DNA of 59,304 nucleotides from an uncultured Collinsella sp. (GCA_958445065.1 CAUCQW010000015.1:1-59304), one strand, 5' to 3'. Counted from the stretch's first letter, positions 1 through 8,549 are shown. Numbers and translations: made by a program. Notes: generated by a model from the letters alone, not told the origin.

Positions 1-56
1 CATTCAGGGCCGACGCTCAACACTTCGGCTCGACACTTCGCTTTGGAAAGGGCCCG

Positions 57-97
57 GCGCGCCGGGGTCCCAACATAAAGAAGGGCCCCGGCGCGCA
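57..97 (-). terminator. Hairpin after the mtnN-like fragment
   Basis: A GC-rich inverted repeat pairs positions 57-71 with 83-96 (GCGCGCCGGGG type arms) just past the stop of the mtnN-like fragment on the minus strand. There is no long T-run, so termination efficiency is uncertain. Confidence 0.5.
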
Positions 98-101
98 GGG
101 C

Positions 102-440
102 CTAAAGCTTAACCATGCGCGCGGCGATGCGGGCGCAGTCGCAGGCGGCCTTCTTCTCGAAGGTGTTGTAGTCGACGACCCGGCCCTCGGCGCAGGGCTT
201 GTCGCTGATGGCGCGCACGACGACGAGGGGCACGCCGTTGAGATAAGCGGCCTGCGCGATGGTGCAGCCCTCCATCTCGCAGCACAGGTCGCCGAAGGTC
301 GCGAGGATTCGCTCCTTCTGTTCCGCGAGCGAGACGAACTGGTCGCCGGAGACGACGCGGCCCTTGAGGACCTTAATGTCGGGGGCGACGGCGGCCGCGG
401 CGGCGCACGCCGCCAGCAAGGGCCGGAACGGATCGCGCAA
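102..440 (-). pseudogene. mtnN: 5'-truncated MTA/SAH nucleosidase (mtnN-like)
   Basis: The reading frame from about 440 down to the stop at 102 encodes the C-terminal part of a 5'-methylthioadenosine/S-adenosylhomocysteine nucleosidase. Visible family motifs are VSGDQFV, the CCEMEG active-site Glu segment, and VVVRAISDK with the catalytic Asp. The family protein is normally about 230 residues; only about 100-110 are recognisable. Upstream the frame runs into sequence that matches an IS3-type transposase on the opposite strand, so the N-terminal half is lost and the start cannot be placed. Intact it would salvage adenine from MTA/SAH in the cytoplasm. The remnant is probably non-functional. 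Confidence 0.7.
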
Positions 441-462
441 GATCAAGGCGTCGCCCGGGAGG

Positions 463-877
463 TCGGGCGTTACCGTCAGCCGGCGCCGCGTCTGCCGCAT
501 CATGAGGGAGAACGGCCTGGCCGGCGCATACGGCAGGAAGAGGTTCAAGGTGCACCCCGGGGCGGTCAACGAGGCCGTCGTGTCGAACGTCGTCGCGCGC
601 GGCTTCGGCGGCAGGGCGCCGTGCACCCATATATGCAGCGACTTGGCCTGCGTGCGCGTCGGGGCGTCGTGGAACTACGTCTGCCTGCTCGTCGACCTCT
701 GCAACGGGGAGATCGTCGGCCACTCCGAAGGACCGAGGAGGGACGCGCGAGCTCCGAGCCAAGCTCTTGGATTACGTGCACTGGTACAACAACTTCAGGA
801 TCCACTCGACGCTGGGCTACATGTCGCCGGTCGAGTTCAGGGAGGCGGGGCCGTCCCTCCCGGAATCGTCCAAATAA
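463..877 (+). pseudogene. Decayed IS3-family transposase (OrfB C-terminal part)
   Basis: Plus-strand sequence encodes IS3/IS150-type OrfB segments: VSRRRVCRIMRENGL, then the DDE-domain stretch with CSDLACVRV and CLLVDLCNGEIVGHS. The frame then breaks. From 749 another frame continues with LDYVHWYNNFRIHSTLGYMSP and ends at TAA 875-877. Sequence between IVGHS and LDYVHWYN is missing, including the region expected to hold the last catalytic Glu, so this is a deleted and frameshifted relic. It abuts and truncates the mtnN-like gene. Confidence 0.8.
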
Positions 878-1584
878 GTGTTGCCAATCCATAGCCAATC
901 CAGCCATCATCTTCGCGAAGGCGGACGTCAGGAAAAGCTCGGCTTGAGCTCGGTCGGACGCGATCTGTGGGGCATCATTCAGGCTCAGGGGGTCTCCTTG
1001 TCTTCTTCGGTCGCAACCTGAATGATAGGGACGGCCCCTTCTCTCTTTCCCCTTCGTTTTCGACGCGTCACCCTCTCGGCGGGCTTAAGGCCCGCGCTCG
1101 CGGGTGCAGGGGCTACGCCCAAACCCCAAAAACGTAACGCCGTGCTCGAAGCGTTTCCGGACGTCAGCGTAATCTCAAATCCCGTTCGTCAACTCATGGG
1201 CAAGCCACCTGAGACTACTCATTTCTCCTACTGGCAATGAAGACCTGCGACCTGCAGTTTTACAAACTGCTTGAAAGCCACCTGCGTTGATTCACTTCCT
1301 ATTGCAGCTGGCGGCTTGCACGCGAAAAGGCATTTAAGTTTCAAAACGGGCGTTTTCGGCGCTATCGAGCCTCCAAAGGCATCCCGCCGCGCCCTTTGGG
1401 ACAAAAACAAAAACTCAAAGCCCTGAGTTCGAAAATAGTTTTTGGAGTTGTCCCGACTTTTGTCCCCGAAGCCGACGAAACGCGACAGGGTGTCACCTGG
1501 CGGCACTCGATTCGAGACGGCACCGAAAACTGGATGCAACCGGAATGACAGGACGGCAGAACCGAAGCCATCGAGTGGGGATAG
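878..1584. other. Gene-free region with IS debris, a hairpin and a possible dispersed repeat
   Basis: About 700 bases hold no convincing gene. A perfect 10-bp inverted repeat, ATCATTCAGG at 974-983 against CCTGAATGAT at 1017-1026, encloses 33 nt. A related CATTCAGG lies at window position 1. ORFs of 68-132 codons lie between 1228 and 1648 on both strands, but none has a credible start context or a recognisable domain. AGTTTTTGGAGT at about 1436-1448 recurs near 34984. The stretch may be a non-coding dispersed repeat. Confidence 0.4.
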
Positions 1585-1618
1585 AAAAAGGCCCGGGTGC
1601 CGTGGCATCCGGGCCTTT
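1585..1618 (-). terminator. Terminator of the rplC-rplX operon
   Basis: Read on the minus strand, AAAGGCCCGGATGCC pairs with GGCACCCGGGCC and is followed by TTTTT. The hairpin begins 26 bases after the rplX stop, so transcription of the ribosomal cluster ends here instead of continuing into rplE. The A-run on the other side makes it potentially bidirectional. Confidence 0.85.
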
Positions 1619-1644
1619 GCTAGCAACTTGATGTTGCGGGCAGC

Positions 1645-1950
1645 TTAGAACTTGTGGCCGCACTTCTTGCAGACGCGCAGCTTGTTCTTGCCGTCCTTCT
1701 CGTGACCGACGCGGGTAACCTTACCGCACTCGGGGCAGACGAGATTGACGTTGGAGGCGTCGATGGGAGCCTCCTGCGAAACGATGCCGCCCTGCTGGTT
1801 GGCAGCGTTGGGCTTGACGGCCTTCTTGACGACCGAAACGCCCTCGACAACGACCTTGTTCTCGGCGGGGAGAGCACGCAGGACAACGCCCTGCTTGCCG
1901 CGATCCTTACCAGAGAGAACCTGGACCTTATCGCCCTTCTTGATATACAT
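1645..1950 (-). CDS. rplX: 50S ribosomal protein L24
   Basis: The protein is 101 aa, typical for L24, which initiates assembly of the large subunit on 23S rRNA. It begins [21 protein letters not shown], the KOW motif. The C-terminus has a four-Cys zinc-ribbon-like pair (CPECGK and CKKCGHKF) seen in some bacterial L24 lineages. GGGGAGAT precedes the ATG. It is the last gene of this cluster: a terminator follows and rplE, the usual next gene, is absent. Confidence 0.97.
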   Translation of the reverse strand: MYIKKGDKVQVLSGKDRGKQGVVLRALPAENKVVVEGVSVVKKAVKPNAANQQGGIVSQEAPIDASNVNLVCPECGKVTRVGHEKDGKNKLRVCKKCGHKF

Positions 1951-1963
1951 ATATCTCCCCTAA

Positions 1964-2332
1964 CTACAGGGTCTCGGGAGCGAGCGAGACGATCTTCATG
2001 TACTTCTTGTCACGAAGCTCGCGAGCGACGGGCCCGAAGATACGGGTGCCGACGGGCGAACCATCGTTGTTGATGACAACGCAGGCGTTCTCATCAAAGC
2101 GAATGTAGGAGCCATCCTTGCGGCGGATCTCCTTAACGGTGCGAACGACGACGCAACGGACAACGTCCTTCTTCTTGACGTTGGCGCCAGGGGTAGCCTC
2201 CTGGACAGCACCGATGAACACATCGCCGATGCCTGCATAACGACGCTTGGAACCGCCAAGCACCTTGATGCAGCGAATCTTGCGAGCGCCGGAGTTGTCG
2301 GCGACGTTCAGCATGGTTTGCATCTGAATCAT
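1964..2332 (-). CDS. rplN: 50S ribosomal protein L14
   Basis: The protein is 122 aa, full length, with the L14 signature ([19 protein letters not shown] and the [11 protein letters not shown] segment). It contacts 23S rRNA and forms a bridge to the small subunit. GGAGGAACATCTACC precedes the first ATG, supporting the MIQ start. It is separated from rpsQ by 118 bases that fold (see 2333-2450) and followed 13 bases later by rplX. Confidence 0.97.
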   Translation of the reverse strand: MIQMQTMLNVADNSGARKIRCIKVLGGSKRRYAGIGDVFIGAVQEATPGANVKKKDVVRCVVVRTVKEIRRKDGSYIRFDENACVVINNDGSPVGTRIFGPVARELRDKKYMKIVSLAPETL

Positions 2333-2450
2333 GGTAGATGTTCCTCCGAACTAAGAACCGAAGAGAGGTGCGCAGCCTTTATACGGCCCGTGGTATGCAA
2401 GCCAGGCATACGCACATCTTCGGAAACGTACAAGTCGTAAGAGCGACTGC
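2333..2450 (-). promoter_or_regulatory. Structured rpsQ-rplN intergenic leader
   Basis: This is an unusually long gap for this operon. It contains GTATGC...GCATAC (loop AAGCCAG) inside a longer imperfect pairing of GAAGAGAGGTGCG with CGCACATCTTC. In many bacteria rplN begins the spc transcription unit, so a regulatory or processing role in the rplN-rplX leader is plausible. No clear promoter was seen. Confidence 0.35.
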
Positions 2451-2711
2451 TTATTTAGCGCGCTCGACGACCTCGATGAGGCGCCAACGCTTCATCTTGG
2501 ACATAGGACGGGTCTCCATAACGCGGACGGTGTCGCCCACGCCAGCCGTGCACTCCTCGTCGTGAGCGTGCAGCTTCTTGGAGCTGGTCATCATCTTGCC
2601 GTACTTGGGGTGACGCTTGCGCTCGGTGATGGTGACAACAATGGTCTTGGCACCGGAGACGGAGGTAACGACACCCGTACGGACCTTACGCGAGTTACGC
2701 GAATCAGTCAT
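2451..2711 (-). CDS. rpsQ: 30S ribosomal protein S17
   Basis: The protein is 86 aa with the S17 OB-fold sequence (KVRTGVVTSVSGAKTIVV, HPKYGKMM and the GDTVRVMETRPMSK region). It is a primary 16S rRNA binding protein. The ATG follows a clear GGAGAGA-type site. It lies 16 bases after rpmC in the usual order. Confidence 0.97.
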   Translation of the reverse strand: MTDSRNSRKVRTGVVTSVSGAKTIVVTITERKRHPKYGKMMTSSKKLHAHDEECTAGVGDTVRVMETRPMSKMKRWRLIEVVERAK

Positions 2712-2727
2712 GTTCTCTCCTTAGGTC

Positions 2728-2943
2728 CTACTCGGCGACAGCGGACTTCTCCGCTGCGATCTCGCGGGCGCGCTGCTCCGTGAGGACGCGAGCGATGTCC
2801 TTCTTCACGGTGTTGACGCGAGCGGTGTTGTCCAGCTGGCTGGTGGCCATCTGGAAACGAAGGTTAAAGAGCTCGGCGCGCATTTCCTTCAGCTTCTCAA
2901 CGAGCTGAGCGTCCGAGAGCTCACGAATCTCTGCGGGCTTCAT
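2728..2943 (-). CDS. rpmC: 50S ribosomal protein L29
   Basis: The protein is 71 aa, an alpha-helical L29: [20 protein letters not shown], then ELFNLRFQMATSQLDNTARV. It sits beside the peptide exit tunnel on L23. Its ATG overlaps the rplP stop by one base (TAATG), consistent with translational coupling. Confidence 0.97.
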   Translation of the reverse strand: MKPAEIRELSDAQLVEKLKEMRAELFNLRFQMATSQLDNTARVNTVKKDIARVLTEQRAREIAAEKSAVAE

Positions 2944-3446
2944 TAGTTCTCCTCCTTGGCGGCGGCGGCGTCCTCAGCAGCCCACTTGGCCTCGAGAGCG
3001 GCCTCCTCAGCCATCTCCTTCTCGATGCGCTGCTCAGCGTTCTTGGCAGCAACAATCTTGGTCTTGATGGGAAGCTTGTGCTGTGCAAGACGCAGAGCCT
3101 CGCGAGCGACCTCCTCGGGCACGCCCTTGACCTCGAACATGATGCGGCCGGGCTTGACGACGGCCACCCACTCCTCGGGATTACCCTTACCAGAACCCAT
3201 GCGAGTCTCGGCAGGCTTCTTGGTGATGGGCTTATCGGGGAAGATCGTGATGTAGACACGACCGCCACGCTTCATGTAGCGGGTCATGGCAATACGAGCG
3301 GCCTCGATCTGACGGTTGGTGATCCAATGGGCCTCGAGAGCCTGGATACCAAACTCGCCGAAATGCAGCTCGGTATTACCCTTGGCCTGGCCCTTCATGG
3401 AGCCACGCTGCACCTTGCGGTGAAGAATACGCTTAGGGGCAAGCAC
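2943..3446 (-). CDS. rplP: 50S ribosomal protein L16, with C-terminal extension
   Basis: The protein is 167 aa with the L16 core: [19 protein letters not shown], then [19 protein letters not shown] with the Arg-containing tRNA-proximal loop. L16 organises the A-site and peptidyl transferase region. The start is GTG, overlapping the rpsC stop (TAGTG). Most L16 proteins are about 137-145 aa. Here the last 30 or so residues form an Ala/Glu/Lys-rich, probably helical or disordered tail ending AAAAKEEN. Confidence 0.96.
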   Translation of the reverse strand: MLAPKRILHRKVQRGSMKGQAKGNTELHFGEFGIQALEAHWITNRQIEAARIAMTRYMKRGGRVYITIFPDKPITKKPAETRMGSGKGNPEEWVAVVKPGRIMFEVKGVPEEVAREALRLAQHKLPIKTKIVAAKNAEQRIEKEMAEEAALEAKWAAEDAAAAKEEN

Positions 3447-4156
3447 TACTGACCCCTCCTCTCGGAGTTACGACGACGAGGACGGGAAGAGCCCTCGAGT
3501 GCAGGGTTGGGAACAGGCTGGCCCGGGAGCTTCTCGCCCAGGTAGATCCAGACCTTCACGCCGCAAGCGCCCATGGTGGTGCTGGCGACAGCCGTGCCGT
3601 AGTCGATCTTGGCACGGAGGGTGTGCAGAGGCACGCGACCCTCGCGGTACCACTCACGACGGCCCATCTCGGCACCGCCGAGACGACCGGAGCACTGGAT
3701 ACGGATGCCCTTAGCGCCGGCCTTGCGGGCAGACTGGACAGCCTTGCGCATAGCGCGACGGAAGGCAACGCGGCCCTCGAGCTGCTCGGCGATAGACTGA
3801 GCAACGAGGTTGGCGTCGAGCTCGGGGCGCTTGATCTCGACAACGTCGACGGAGAGCTGGCCCTTGGAGACGCCAGCGACCTTCTCGAGCTCGGTGCGGA
3901 GGGTATCGATCTCGGCACCCTTCTTACCGATGACAACGCCGGGGCGAGCGGTGAGGATGATGACCTTCACCTTGTCGCCAGCGCGCTCGATCTCGACGCG
4001 GGAGACAGCTGCGCGGGAAAGACGCTTCTCGAGGTACTTGCGGATCTCGAGATCGTTACCGAGGGTCTTAGCGTAATCCTTCTCTGCGAACCAGCGGGAG
4101 CGCCAGTTCTCGGTGATGCCAAGACGGAAGCCGGTGGGGTAGACTTTCTGACCCAT
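3446..4156 (-). CDS. rpsC: 30S ribosomal protein S3
   Basis: The protein is 236 aa, full length. It starts [18 protein letters not shown] and contains the KH-domain core [13 protein letters not shown] (about residues 75-88) and the C-terminal [26 protein letters not shown] motif. S3 lines the mRNA entry channel and contributes to helicase activity. The C-terminus is basic ([13 protein letters not shown]). It lies 6 bases after rplV. Confidence 0.97.
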   Translation of the reverse strand: MGQKVYPTGFRLGITENWRSRWFAEKDYAKTLGNDLEIRKYLEKRLSRAAVSRVEIERAGDKVKVIILTARPGVVIGKKGAEIDTLRTELEKVAGVSKGQLSVDVVEIKRPELDANLVAQSIAEQLEGRVAFRRAMRKAVQSARKAGAKGIRIQCSGRLGGAEMGRREWYREGRVPLHTLRAKIDYGTAVASTTMGACGVKVWIYLGEKLPGQPVPNPALEGSSRPRRRNSERRGQ

Positions 4157-4162
4157 ACAGCT

Positions 4163-4534
4163 TTACGCCTCCTTTCGAGGAGCAACGACGACGGTGATGT
4201 GGGAAGTACGCTTCAGAATGCGAGAAGCGGAACCCTTGGCGCGGGGACGGATGCGCTTAAGCGTCGGACCCTCGTCAACATAGGCAGCGGCGACAACCAG
4301 GTTGTCGGCACGCAGACCGTTGTTGTTCTCGGCGTTCGCAACGGCGGAACGGAGAACCTTCTCGACATCCACGGCGACGGCGCGGTCGCAGAAGTGGAGG
4401 ATGTCGAAGGCCTGAGCGACAGGCTTGCGGCGGATCAGATCGACCACCAGGCGGGCCTTGCTGGGGGAAACACGCACGTACTTAGCGACGGCGCGAACCT
4501 CGGTGGCCTCAGTTTCAATAGACTTAGTTGCCAT
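4163..4534 (-). CDS. rplV: 50S ribosomal protein L22
   Basis: The protein is 123 aa. The globular part ([15 protein letters not shown]) and the long exit-tunnel hairpin ([19 protein letters not shown]) are intact. No deletion of the macrolide-resistance type is evident in the hairpin. It lies 14 bases after rpsS. Confidence 0.97.
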   Translation of the reverse strand: MATKSIETEATEVRAVAKYVRVSPSKARLVVDLIRRKPVAQAFDILHFCDRAVAVDVEKVLRSAVANAENNNGLRADNLVVAAAYVDEGPTLKRIRPRAKGSASRILKRTSHITVVVAPRKEA

Positions 4535-4548
4535 TTACGGTTAACCCC

Positions 4549-4809
4549 CTATTTGGCCTTGTGGCCACGGAACGTACGAGTCGGCGCGAACTCGCCGAGC
4601 TTGTGACCAACCATGGACTCGGTAACATACACGGGCACATGCTTGCGGCCGTCGTGGACGGCGATGGTGTGACCAACCATCTCGGGGAAGATGGTGGACG
4701 CGCGGGACCAGGTCTTCACGACGTCCTTCTTGCCAGCCTCGTTCATCGCGGTGATACGCGAGAGAAGGCGAGTCTCCACGAACGGGCCCTTTTTGAGACT
4801 TCTGCTCAT
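4549..4809 (-). CDS. rpsS: 30S ribosomal protein S19
   Basis: The protein is 86 aa, slightly shorter than the usual 90-93. It begins [19 protein letters not shown] and contains [30 protein letters not shown] and [13 protein letters not shown]. It binds the head of the 30S subunit with S13. The shortening is at the C-terminus, which is usually disordered. Confidence 0.96.
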   Translation of the reverse strand: MSRSLKKGPFVETRLLSRITAMNEAGKKDVVKTWSRASTIFPEMVGHTIAVHDGRKHVPVYVTESMVGHKLGEFAPTRTFRGHKAK

Positions 4810-4841
4810 AAGTGCTTTCTCCTAAAACTCGGTATCCGAAA

Positions 4842-5672
4842 TTACTTCTTACGGCGACGAATGATGTGCTGGTTCGAGACCTTCTTCTTCTTGCGCGTAC
4901 GAAGGCCCTTCGTCGGCTTACCCCAGGGGGTAACAGAGGGACGACCAGAGGTGTGGTTCTTGCCCTCGCCACCGCCGTGCGGGTGGTCGACAGGGTTCAT
5001 GACGGTACCGCGGACGGTCGGGCGCACGTTCATGTGACGCTTACGGCCGGCCTTGCCGATGACGATGTTGGCGTGATCGGCGTTGCCGACCTCACCGACG
5101 GTGGCGCGGCAGGTAACGAGGATGCGGCGCATCTCGGAGGAAGGCATACGGACGATAGCGTACTTGCCCTCCTTACCCATCAGCTGGCAGGAATTACCGG
5201 CGGAACGGGCGATAGCAGCGCCCTTGCCCGGCTGGAACTCGACGGCGTGGATGAGCGTACCGACGGGGATGTCGGCGAGGGGCAGAGCGTTGCCCGGCTT
5301 GATGTCGGCGTCAGAACCGGACATGATGGTCTGACCGACCTCGAGGCCCTTGGGGGCCAGGATGTAGCGCTTCTCACCGTCAGCGTAGTGCAGCAGAGCG
5401 ATGCGAGCGGAACGGTTCGGATCGTACTCGATCGTGGCAACCTTGGCGGGCACGCCGTCCTTGTTGCGCTTGAAGTCGATCACGCGGTAACGACGCTTCA
5501 CGCCGCCGCCCTGGTGGCGGGTGGTGATGCGGCCGTTGTTGTTACGACCGGCCTTCTTGGGCAGGGGCTCGAGAAGAGACTTCTCGGGCTTGGTGCAGGT
5601 GATCTCGGAGAAATCGGAGATCGTCTGCCAACGCCTACCAGCGGAGGTCGGCTTAAGGTGCTTTACAGCCAT
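4842..5672 (-). CDS. rplB: 50S ribosomal protein L2
   Basis: The protein is 276 aa from the ATG at 5672, preceded by GAAAGGGATTGTA. The upstream in-frame extension lacks family similarity, so this start is preferred. L2 is required for peptidyl transferase activity and subunit association. The conserved [12 protein letters not shown] stretch carrying the functional His is present near the C-terminus, as is the basic tail [19 protein letters not shown]. Confidence 0.97.
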   Translation of the reverse strand: MAVKHLKPTSAGRRWQTISDFSEITCTKPEKSLLEPLPKKAGRNNNGRITTRHQGGGVKRRYRVIDFKRNKDGVPAKVATIEYDPNRSARIALLHYADGEKRYILAPKGLEVGQTIMSGSDADIKPGNALPLADIPVGTLIHAVEFQPGKGAAIARSAGNSCQLMGKEGKYAIVRMPSSEMRRILVTCRATVGEVGNADHANIVIGKAGRKRHMNVRPTVRGTVMNPVDHPHGGGEGKNHTSGRPSVTPWGKPTKGLRTRKKKKVSNQHIIRRRKK

Positions 5673-5851
5673 TACAATCCCTTTCAATAGGAATCCGTTA
5701 GCCATCGCAGACAGGGATTCGAGGTTCTGCCTCGGGTGCGATGACACCGGACGTATACACGGTTCCGGGCGTGTCCATTTTATACGCCCGAAACCTTGAG
5801 CTCTCGCCTCCCCTATTTGGGAGGCATGAGCTCACTCAACAGCAGCGAGTC
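5673..5851 (-). promoter_or_regulatory. rplW-rplB spacer with a repeated motif and hairpins
   Basis: Positions 5753-5778 carry a 26-base motif (GTATACACGG, then CGGGCGT, then TCCAT) that recurs with 23 of 26 matches upstream of rplC at 7618-7643. GCCTCCC pairs with GGGAGGC near 5807-5825, and GGGCGT pairs with ACGCCC at 5767-5790. No T-run follows, so a processing, pausing or protein-binding role is more likely than termination. Confidence 0.4.
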
Positions 5852-6139
5852 TTAGGCCTGGTTGCCAAAGACCTCGATGGTGTCGCCCTCGGCCAGCGTG
5901 ACGATGGCCTTCTTCCAAGAACGGGTCTTGCCGGCGACATAGCGCACGCGCTTGGTCTTGGGCTTGACCGTCAAGGTGTTCACGCGAACGACCTTGACGC
6001 TGAAGATCTCCTCGACAGCGTCCTTGATCTGATACTTGTTAGCATCCTTGGCGACCTCGAACGTGTACTTGTTCTGCTCCATGCCGGAGAAGGAACGCTC
6101 GGACACGATCGGACGGATGATGATCTCGTGGGCGGTCAT
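5852..6139 (-). CDS. rplW: 50S ribosomal protein L23
   Basis: The protein is 95 aa: MTAHEIIIRPIVSERSFSGM, TFEVAKDANKYQIKDAVEEIFSVKV, and VRYVAGKTRSWKKAIVTLAEGD. L23 docks signal recognition particle and trigger factor at the tunnel exit. Its ATG directly abuts the rplD stop (TAAATG). Confidence 0.97.
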   Translation of the reverse strand: MTAHEIIIRPIVSERSFSGMEQNKYTFEVAKDANKYQIKDAVEEIFSVKVVRVNTLTVKPKTKRVRYVAGKTRSWKKAIVTLAEGDTIEVFGNQA

Positions 6140-6766
6140 TTATGCAAGCACCTCCCCGAAGTGAGCGGCGATGTCGGCGGGCATCAGCACAGCGTTGTTG
6201 TTGACGAGATCGTAGGTGTTGGCCTCGTCAGCGGTGATGATGAACGTCTTGGGAATATTGCGGAACGACAGGTAGGCGTTGACGTCCTCATCGCGAACGA
6301 TGATGGTCAGACGCTTGCCCTCAAGGCCAAGAGCCTTGAGCATGGCAACGGCAGCCTTGGTGGAAGGCTTCTCGAAGCCGTAGTCGTCGACGAGCACGAG
6401 CTCGCCATCGGCCAGCTTGGCGGACAGCGCGGAGCGCATAGCCAGCTTGACCTCCTTGTTGTTCATACGCTTAGCGTAGGAACGGGGCTTGGGGGCGAAG
6501 ACAACGCCACCGTGACGCCACTGGGCAGCACGGATGGAACCCTGGCGGGCACGGCCGGTGCCCTTCTGACGCCAAGGCTTCTTGCCGCCACCGGAAACCT
6601 CAGAGCGGCCCTTAGCGGACTGGGTGCCCTGACGCCAAGAGGCCATCTGGCACTTGACGATGTGGTGCATAACGTGGATGTTCGGCTCGATGCCGTACAC
6701 CTCAGCGGCGAGCTCGGCCTCGGCGACCTTCTTGCCCTCGCTGTTCTTTACTTCAAACTTTGCCAT
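6140..6766 (-). CDS. rplD: 50S ribosomal protein L4
   Basis: The protein is 208 aa with the extended tunnel loop (WRQKGTGRARQGSIRAAQWRHGGVVFAPKPRSYAKRMNNKE) and the globular domain. In other bacteria L4 also represses the S10 operon by binding its leader. Whether it does so here is unknown. It starts ATG 46 bases after the rplC stop. Confidence 0.97.
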   Translation of the reverse strand: MAKFEVKNSEGKKVAEAELAAEVYGIEPNIHVMHHIVKCQMASWRQGTQSAKGRSEVSGGGKKPWRQKGTGRARQGSIRAAQWRHGGVVFAPKPRSYAKRMNNKEVKLAMRSALSAKLADGELVLVDDYGFEKPSTKAAVAMLKALGLEGKRLTIIVRDEDVNAYLSFRNIPKTFIITADEANTYDLVNNNAVLMPADIAAHFGEVLA

Positions 6767-6812
6767 TTAAGTGTTCTCCTTGGTATGACGCTGGGCTAAA
6801 TGGGCTGGGCCC

Positions 6813-7424
6813 TTAGGCCATACGGATGGCGACGAGACCATTCTTGGCACCCGGGACAGCGCCCTTGACCAAGATGAGGTTCTGCTCGGCATCGATGCGG
6901 ACAACGGAAAGGTTCTTGACGGTAACGCGCTCGTTACCCATGTGACCGGCCATCTTGACGCCCTTGAGGACGCGCGCAGGATAGGCGCACTGACCGATAG
7001 AACCGGGGTGACGCTGGAAGTGAGAACCATGCGTCATAGGACCGCGGCGCTGACCCCAGCGCTTGATGCGACCCTGGAAGCCCTTACCCTTGGAGGTACC
7101 GATGACGTCGACCTTCTCGACATCAGCGAAATCAGCGACGGTGACGACCTCGCCGACCTTGTGCTCCTCGCCGTTCTCGACGCGGACCTCACGAAGGAAG
7201 CGGACAGGCTCGACGCCAGCCTTGGCGAAGTGACCAGCCATGGGCTTGTTCACGTTCTTGGCCTTGATGTCGCCGAAACCGATCTGGACGGCGTCATAGC
7301 CGTCGGTTGCCTGAGTTTTAACCTGCGAGACAGCGCAGGGGCCAGCCTGGATGACCGTGACGGGAACGACGTTATCGTCCTCGTCCCAAACCTGGGTCAT
7401 GCCAATCTTGCGGCCGAGAATCAT
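6813..7424 (-). CDS. rplC: 50S ribosomal protein L3
   Basis: The protein is about 203 aa, with [15 protein letters not shown] at the start and the [23 protein letters not shown] loop that reaches the peptidyl transferase centre. The start is ambiguous. ATG at 7424 gives the family N-terminus but has no good ribosome-binding site. An in-frame TTG at 7433 lies 7 bases after GGGA. It is the first gene of this cluster. rpsJ, its normal upstream neighbour, is 14 kb away. Confidence 0.95.
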   Translation of the reverse strand: MILGRKIGMTQVWDEDDNVVPVTVIQAGPCAVSQVKTQATDGYDAVQIGFGDIKAKNVNKPMAGHFAKAGVEPVRFLREVRVENGEEHKVGEVVTVADFADVEKVDVIGTSKGKGFQGRIKRWGQRRGPMTHGSHFQRHPGSIGQCAYPARVLKGVKMAGHMGNERVTVKNLSVVRIDAEQNLILVKGAVPGAKNGLVAIRMA

Positions 7425-7433
7425 GCTGATCAA

Positions 7434-7694
7434 GATATGATCCCAACTCTCGCGTGGTCTTGGGACAATGCGTACACCACCGAGCGTACGCCCCTAGAGG
7501 ACCACTACTTACACGACGTGCTCCCCAGTCTTGTATTGCGCCCGGACTACCTGACAACCCTATTAAGCAGGCATTTTGTCCAGCCAGAATACTCCCCTGG
7601 TTTCACACATCTGTTTAGTATACACGGCTGCGGGCGTATCCATCGAGATTCATATTTCACTCACATTGTTTACGCAGATAAAGTGCGTGGATGG
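7434..7694 (-). promoter_or_regulatory. Long rplC leader region
   Basis: About 260 gene-free bases separate rplC from the large palindrome at 7695-7845. They contain the 26-base motif at 7618-7643, shared with the rplW-rplB spacer. Its minus-strand end reads TATACT and could be a -10 element, but no convincing -35 is positioned with it. S10-type operons often have regulated leaders; nothing here proves that. Confidence 0.4.
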
Positions 7695-7845
7695 CTCCCG
7701 AGCACGGCGGAGGGCCGGAGAAATATATTAAGGTCCCTGCTCTACAGTCCTGCGCAAGACGGAGAGCACATTAAGTGCTCTCCTTTGCGTGCGGAACTCG
7801 CGATGACCTTAATATATTTCTCCGGCCCTCCGCCGTGCTCGGGAG
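7695..7845. repeat. Long nested palindrome, copy 1 (CACATTAAGTG core)
   Basis: Two perfectly complementary 41-base arms (7695-7735 and 7805-7845) enclose 69 bases. At the centre is a second hairpin with a 9-bp stem, GGAGAGCAC / GTGCTCTCC, and loop ATTAA (7761-7783). The core shares AGTCCTG (from 7747), CACATTAAGTG and CGTGCGGAA with copy 2 at 39733-39949, whose arms are unrelated in sequence. It lies between the phosphatase gene and the rplC leader. Confidence 0.85.
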
Positions 7846-7883
7846 ACGACACGTTGATGTCTGCTTAACTCTGCTCGCTCAGG

Positions 7884-8510
7884 CTAATGACTTTGTTGGG
7901 GGTCCACTATTTGCTGGAGGGTGAACTTACATTGCATTGGCTCGCCCTCTACTTGTGGCTCCGCCTCATCAAAATCGAAAATCATAATGGCGCAGTTGGG
8001 GAGTTTTGTTGGGAGCTCGAAGCCCTCTGGGGCTGCAGCCTTGATGAATTGGCGGCTGGCGCTGCCGTGGCTTACTGCTAGGAGGGTTTCGATGCCCTCG
8101 GCGCCCATGAGATTGGTGAGGGTGCCCACCATGCGCTCCTGCAGGGCATGGCTTCCTTCTCCGCCAAATGGGATCAGGTCCTCGCCGGGGTCCCAGACGT
8201 CGGTGGGTAGGGCGTCGTGGGGGCCTTCTTCGAAGGTGCCGTAGCTGCGCTCGATGATGCCTTCGCAGGGCTCGACTGCTGTGTCCGGGCCGAGGAGCTC
8301 GCATGCGACGAGCTGAGCCGTGTCCATGGCTCGGTCTAAGGGCGAAGAGACCACTTTGTCGGGGACGACGCCGTGGGCTTTGAGCCATGCGGCTGCCATT
8401 CCCGCTTGCTTGCGGCCCAGATCGGTCAACGGAGAATCGCAGCGGCCCTGGACGAGCTTTTTAACGTTGAATTCTGTCTGACCGTGGCGGAGTAGATATA
8501 GACGCTTCAT
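7884..8510 (-). CDS. Histidine phosphatase family protein (phosphoglycerate mutase-like)
   Basis: The protein is 208 aa. Residues 5-14 (YLLRHGQTEF) carry the phosphate-accepting RHG His. The second catalytic His is in AVSHGSASRQF near residue 150. Members are cofactor-dependent mutases or phosphatases of small molecules; the substrate cannot be told from sequence. GGGGAGAGC precedes the ATG. It lies 39 bases after the CDF transporter gene with no terminator between, so the two may be co-transcribed. Confidence 0.85.
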   Translation of the reverse strand: MKRLYLLRHGQTEFNVKKLVQGRCDSPLTDLGRKQAGMAAAWLKAHGVVPDKVVSSPLDRAMDTAQLVACELLGPDTAVEPCEGIIERSYGTFEEGPHDALPTDVWDPGEDLIPFGGEGSHALQERMVGTLTNLMGAEGIETLLAVSHGSASRQFIKAAAPEGFELPTKLPNCAIMIFDFDEAEPQVEGEPMQCKFTLQQIVDPQQSH

Positions 8511-8549
8511 GCTCTCCCCTTCTGCATAACCTGCTTTGCCGGCGCAGCC

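Noticed and set aside
1228..1626. A 132-codon minus-strand ORF after rplX
   Set aside because: No ribosome-binding site or domain. It overlaps the rplX terminator and competing frames, and is better explained as non-coding repeat DNA.
7695..7845. Interpretation of the palindrome as a phase-variable invertible promoter
   Set aside because: The enclosed 69 bases are themselves nearly palindromic, so inversion would change little. No site-specific recombinase is nearby and no promoter was seen inside.
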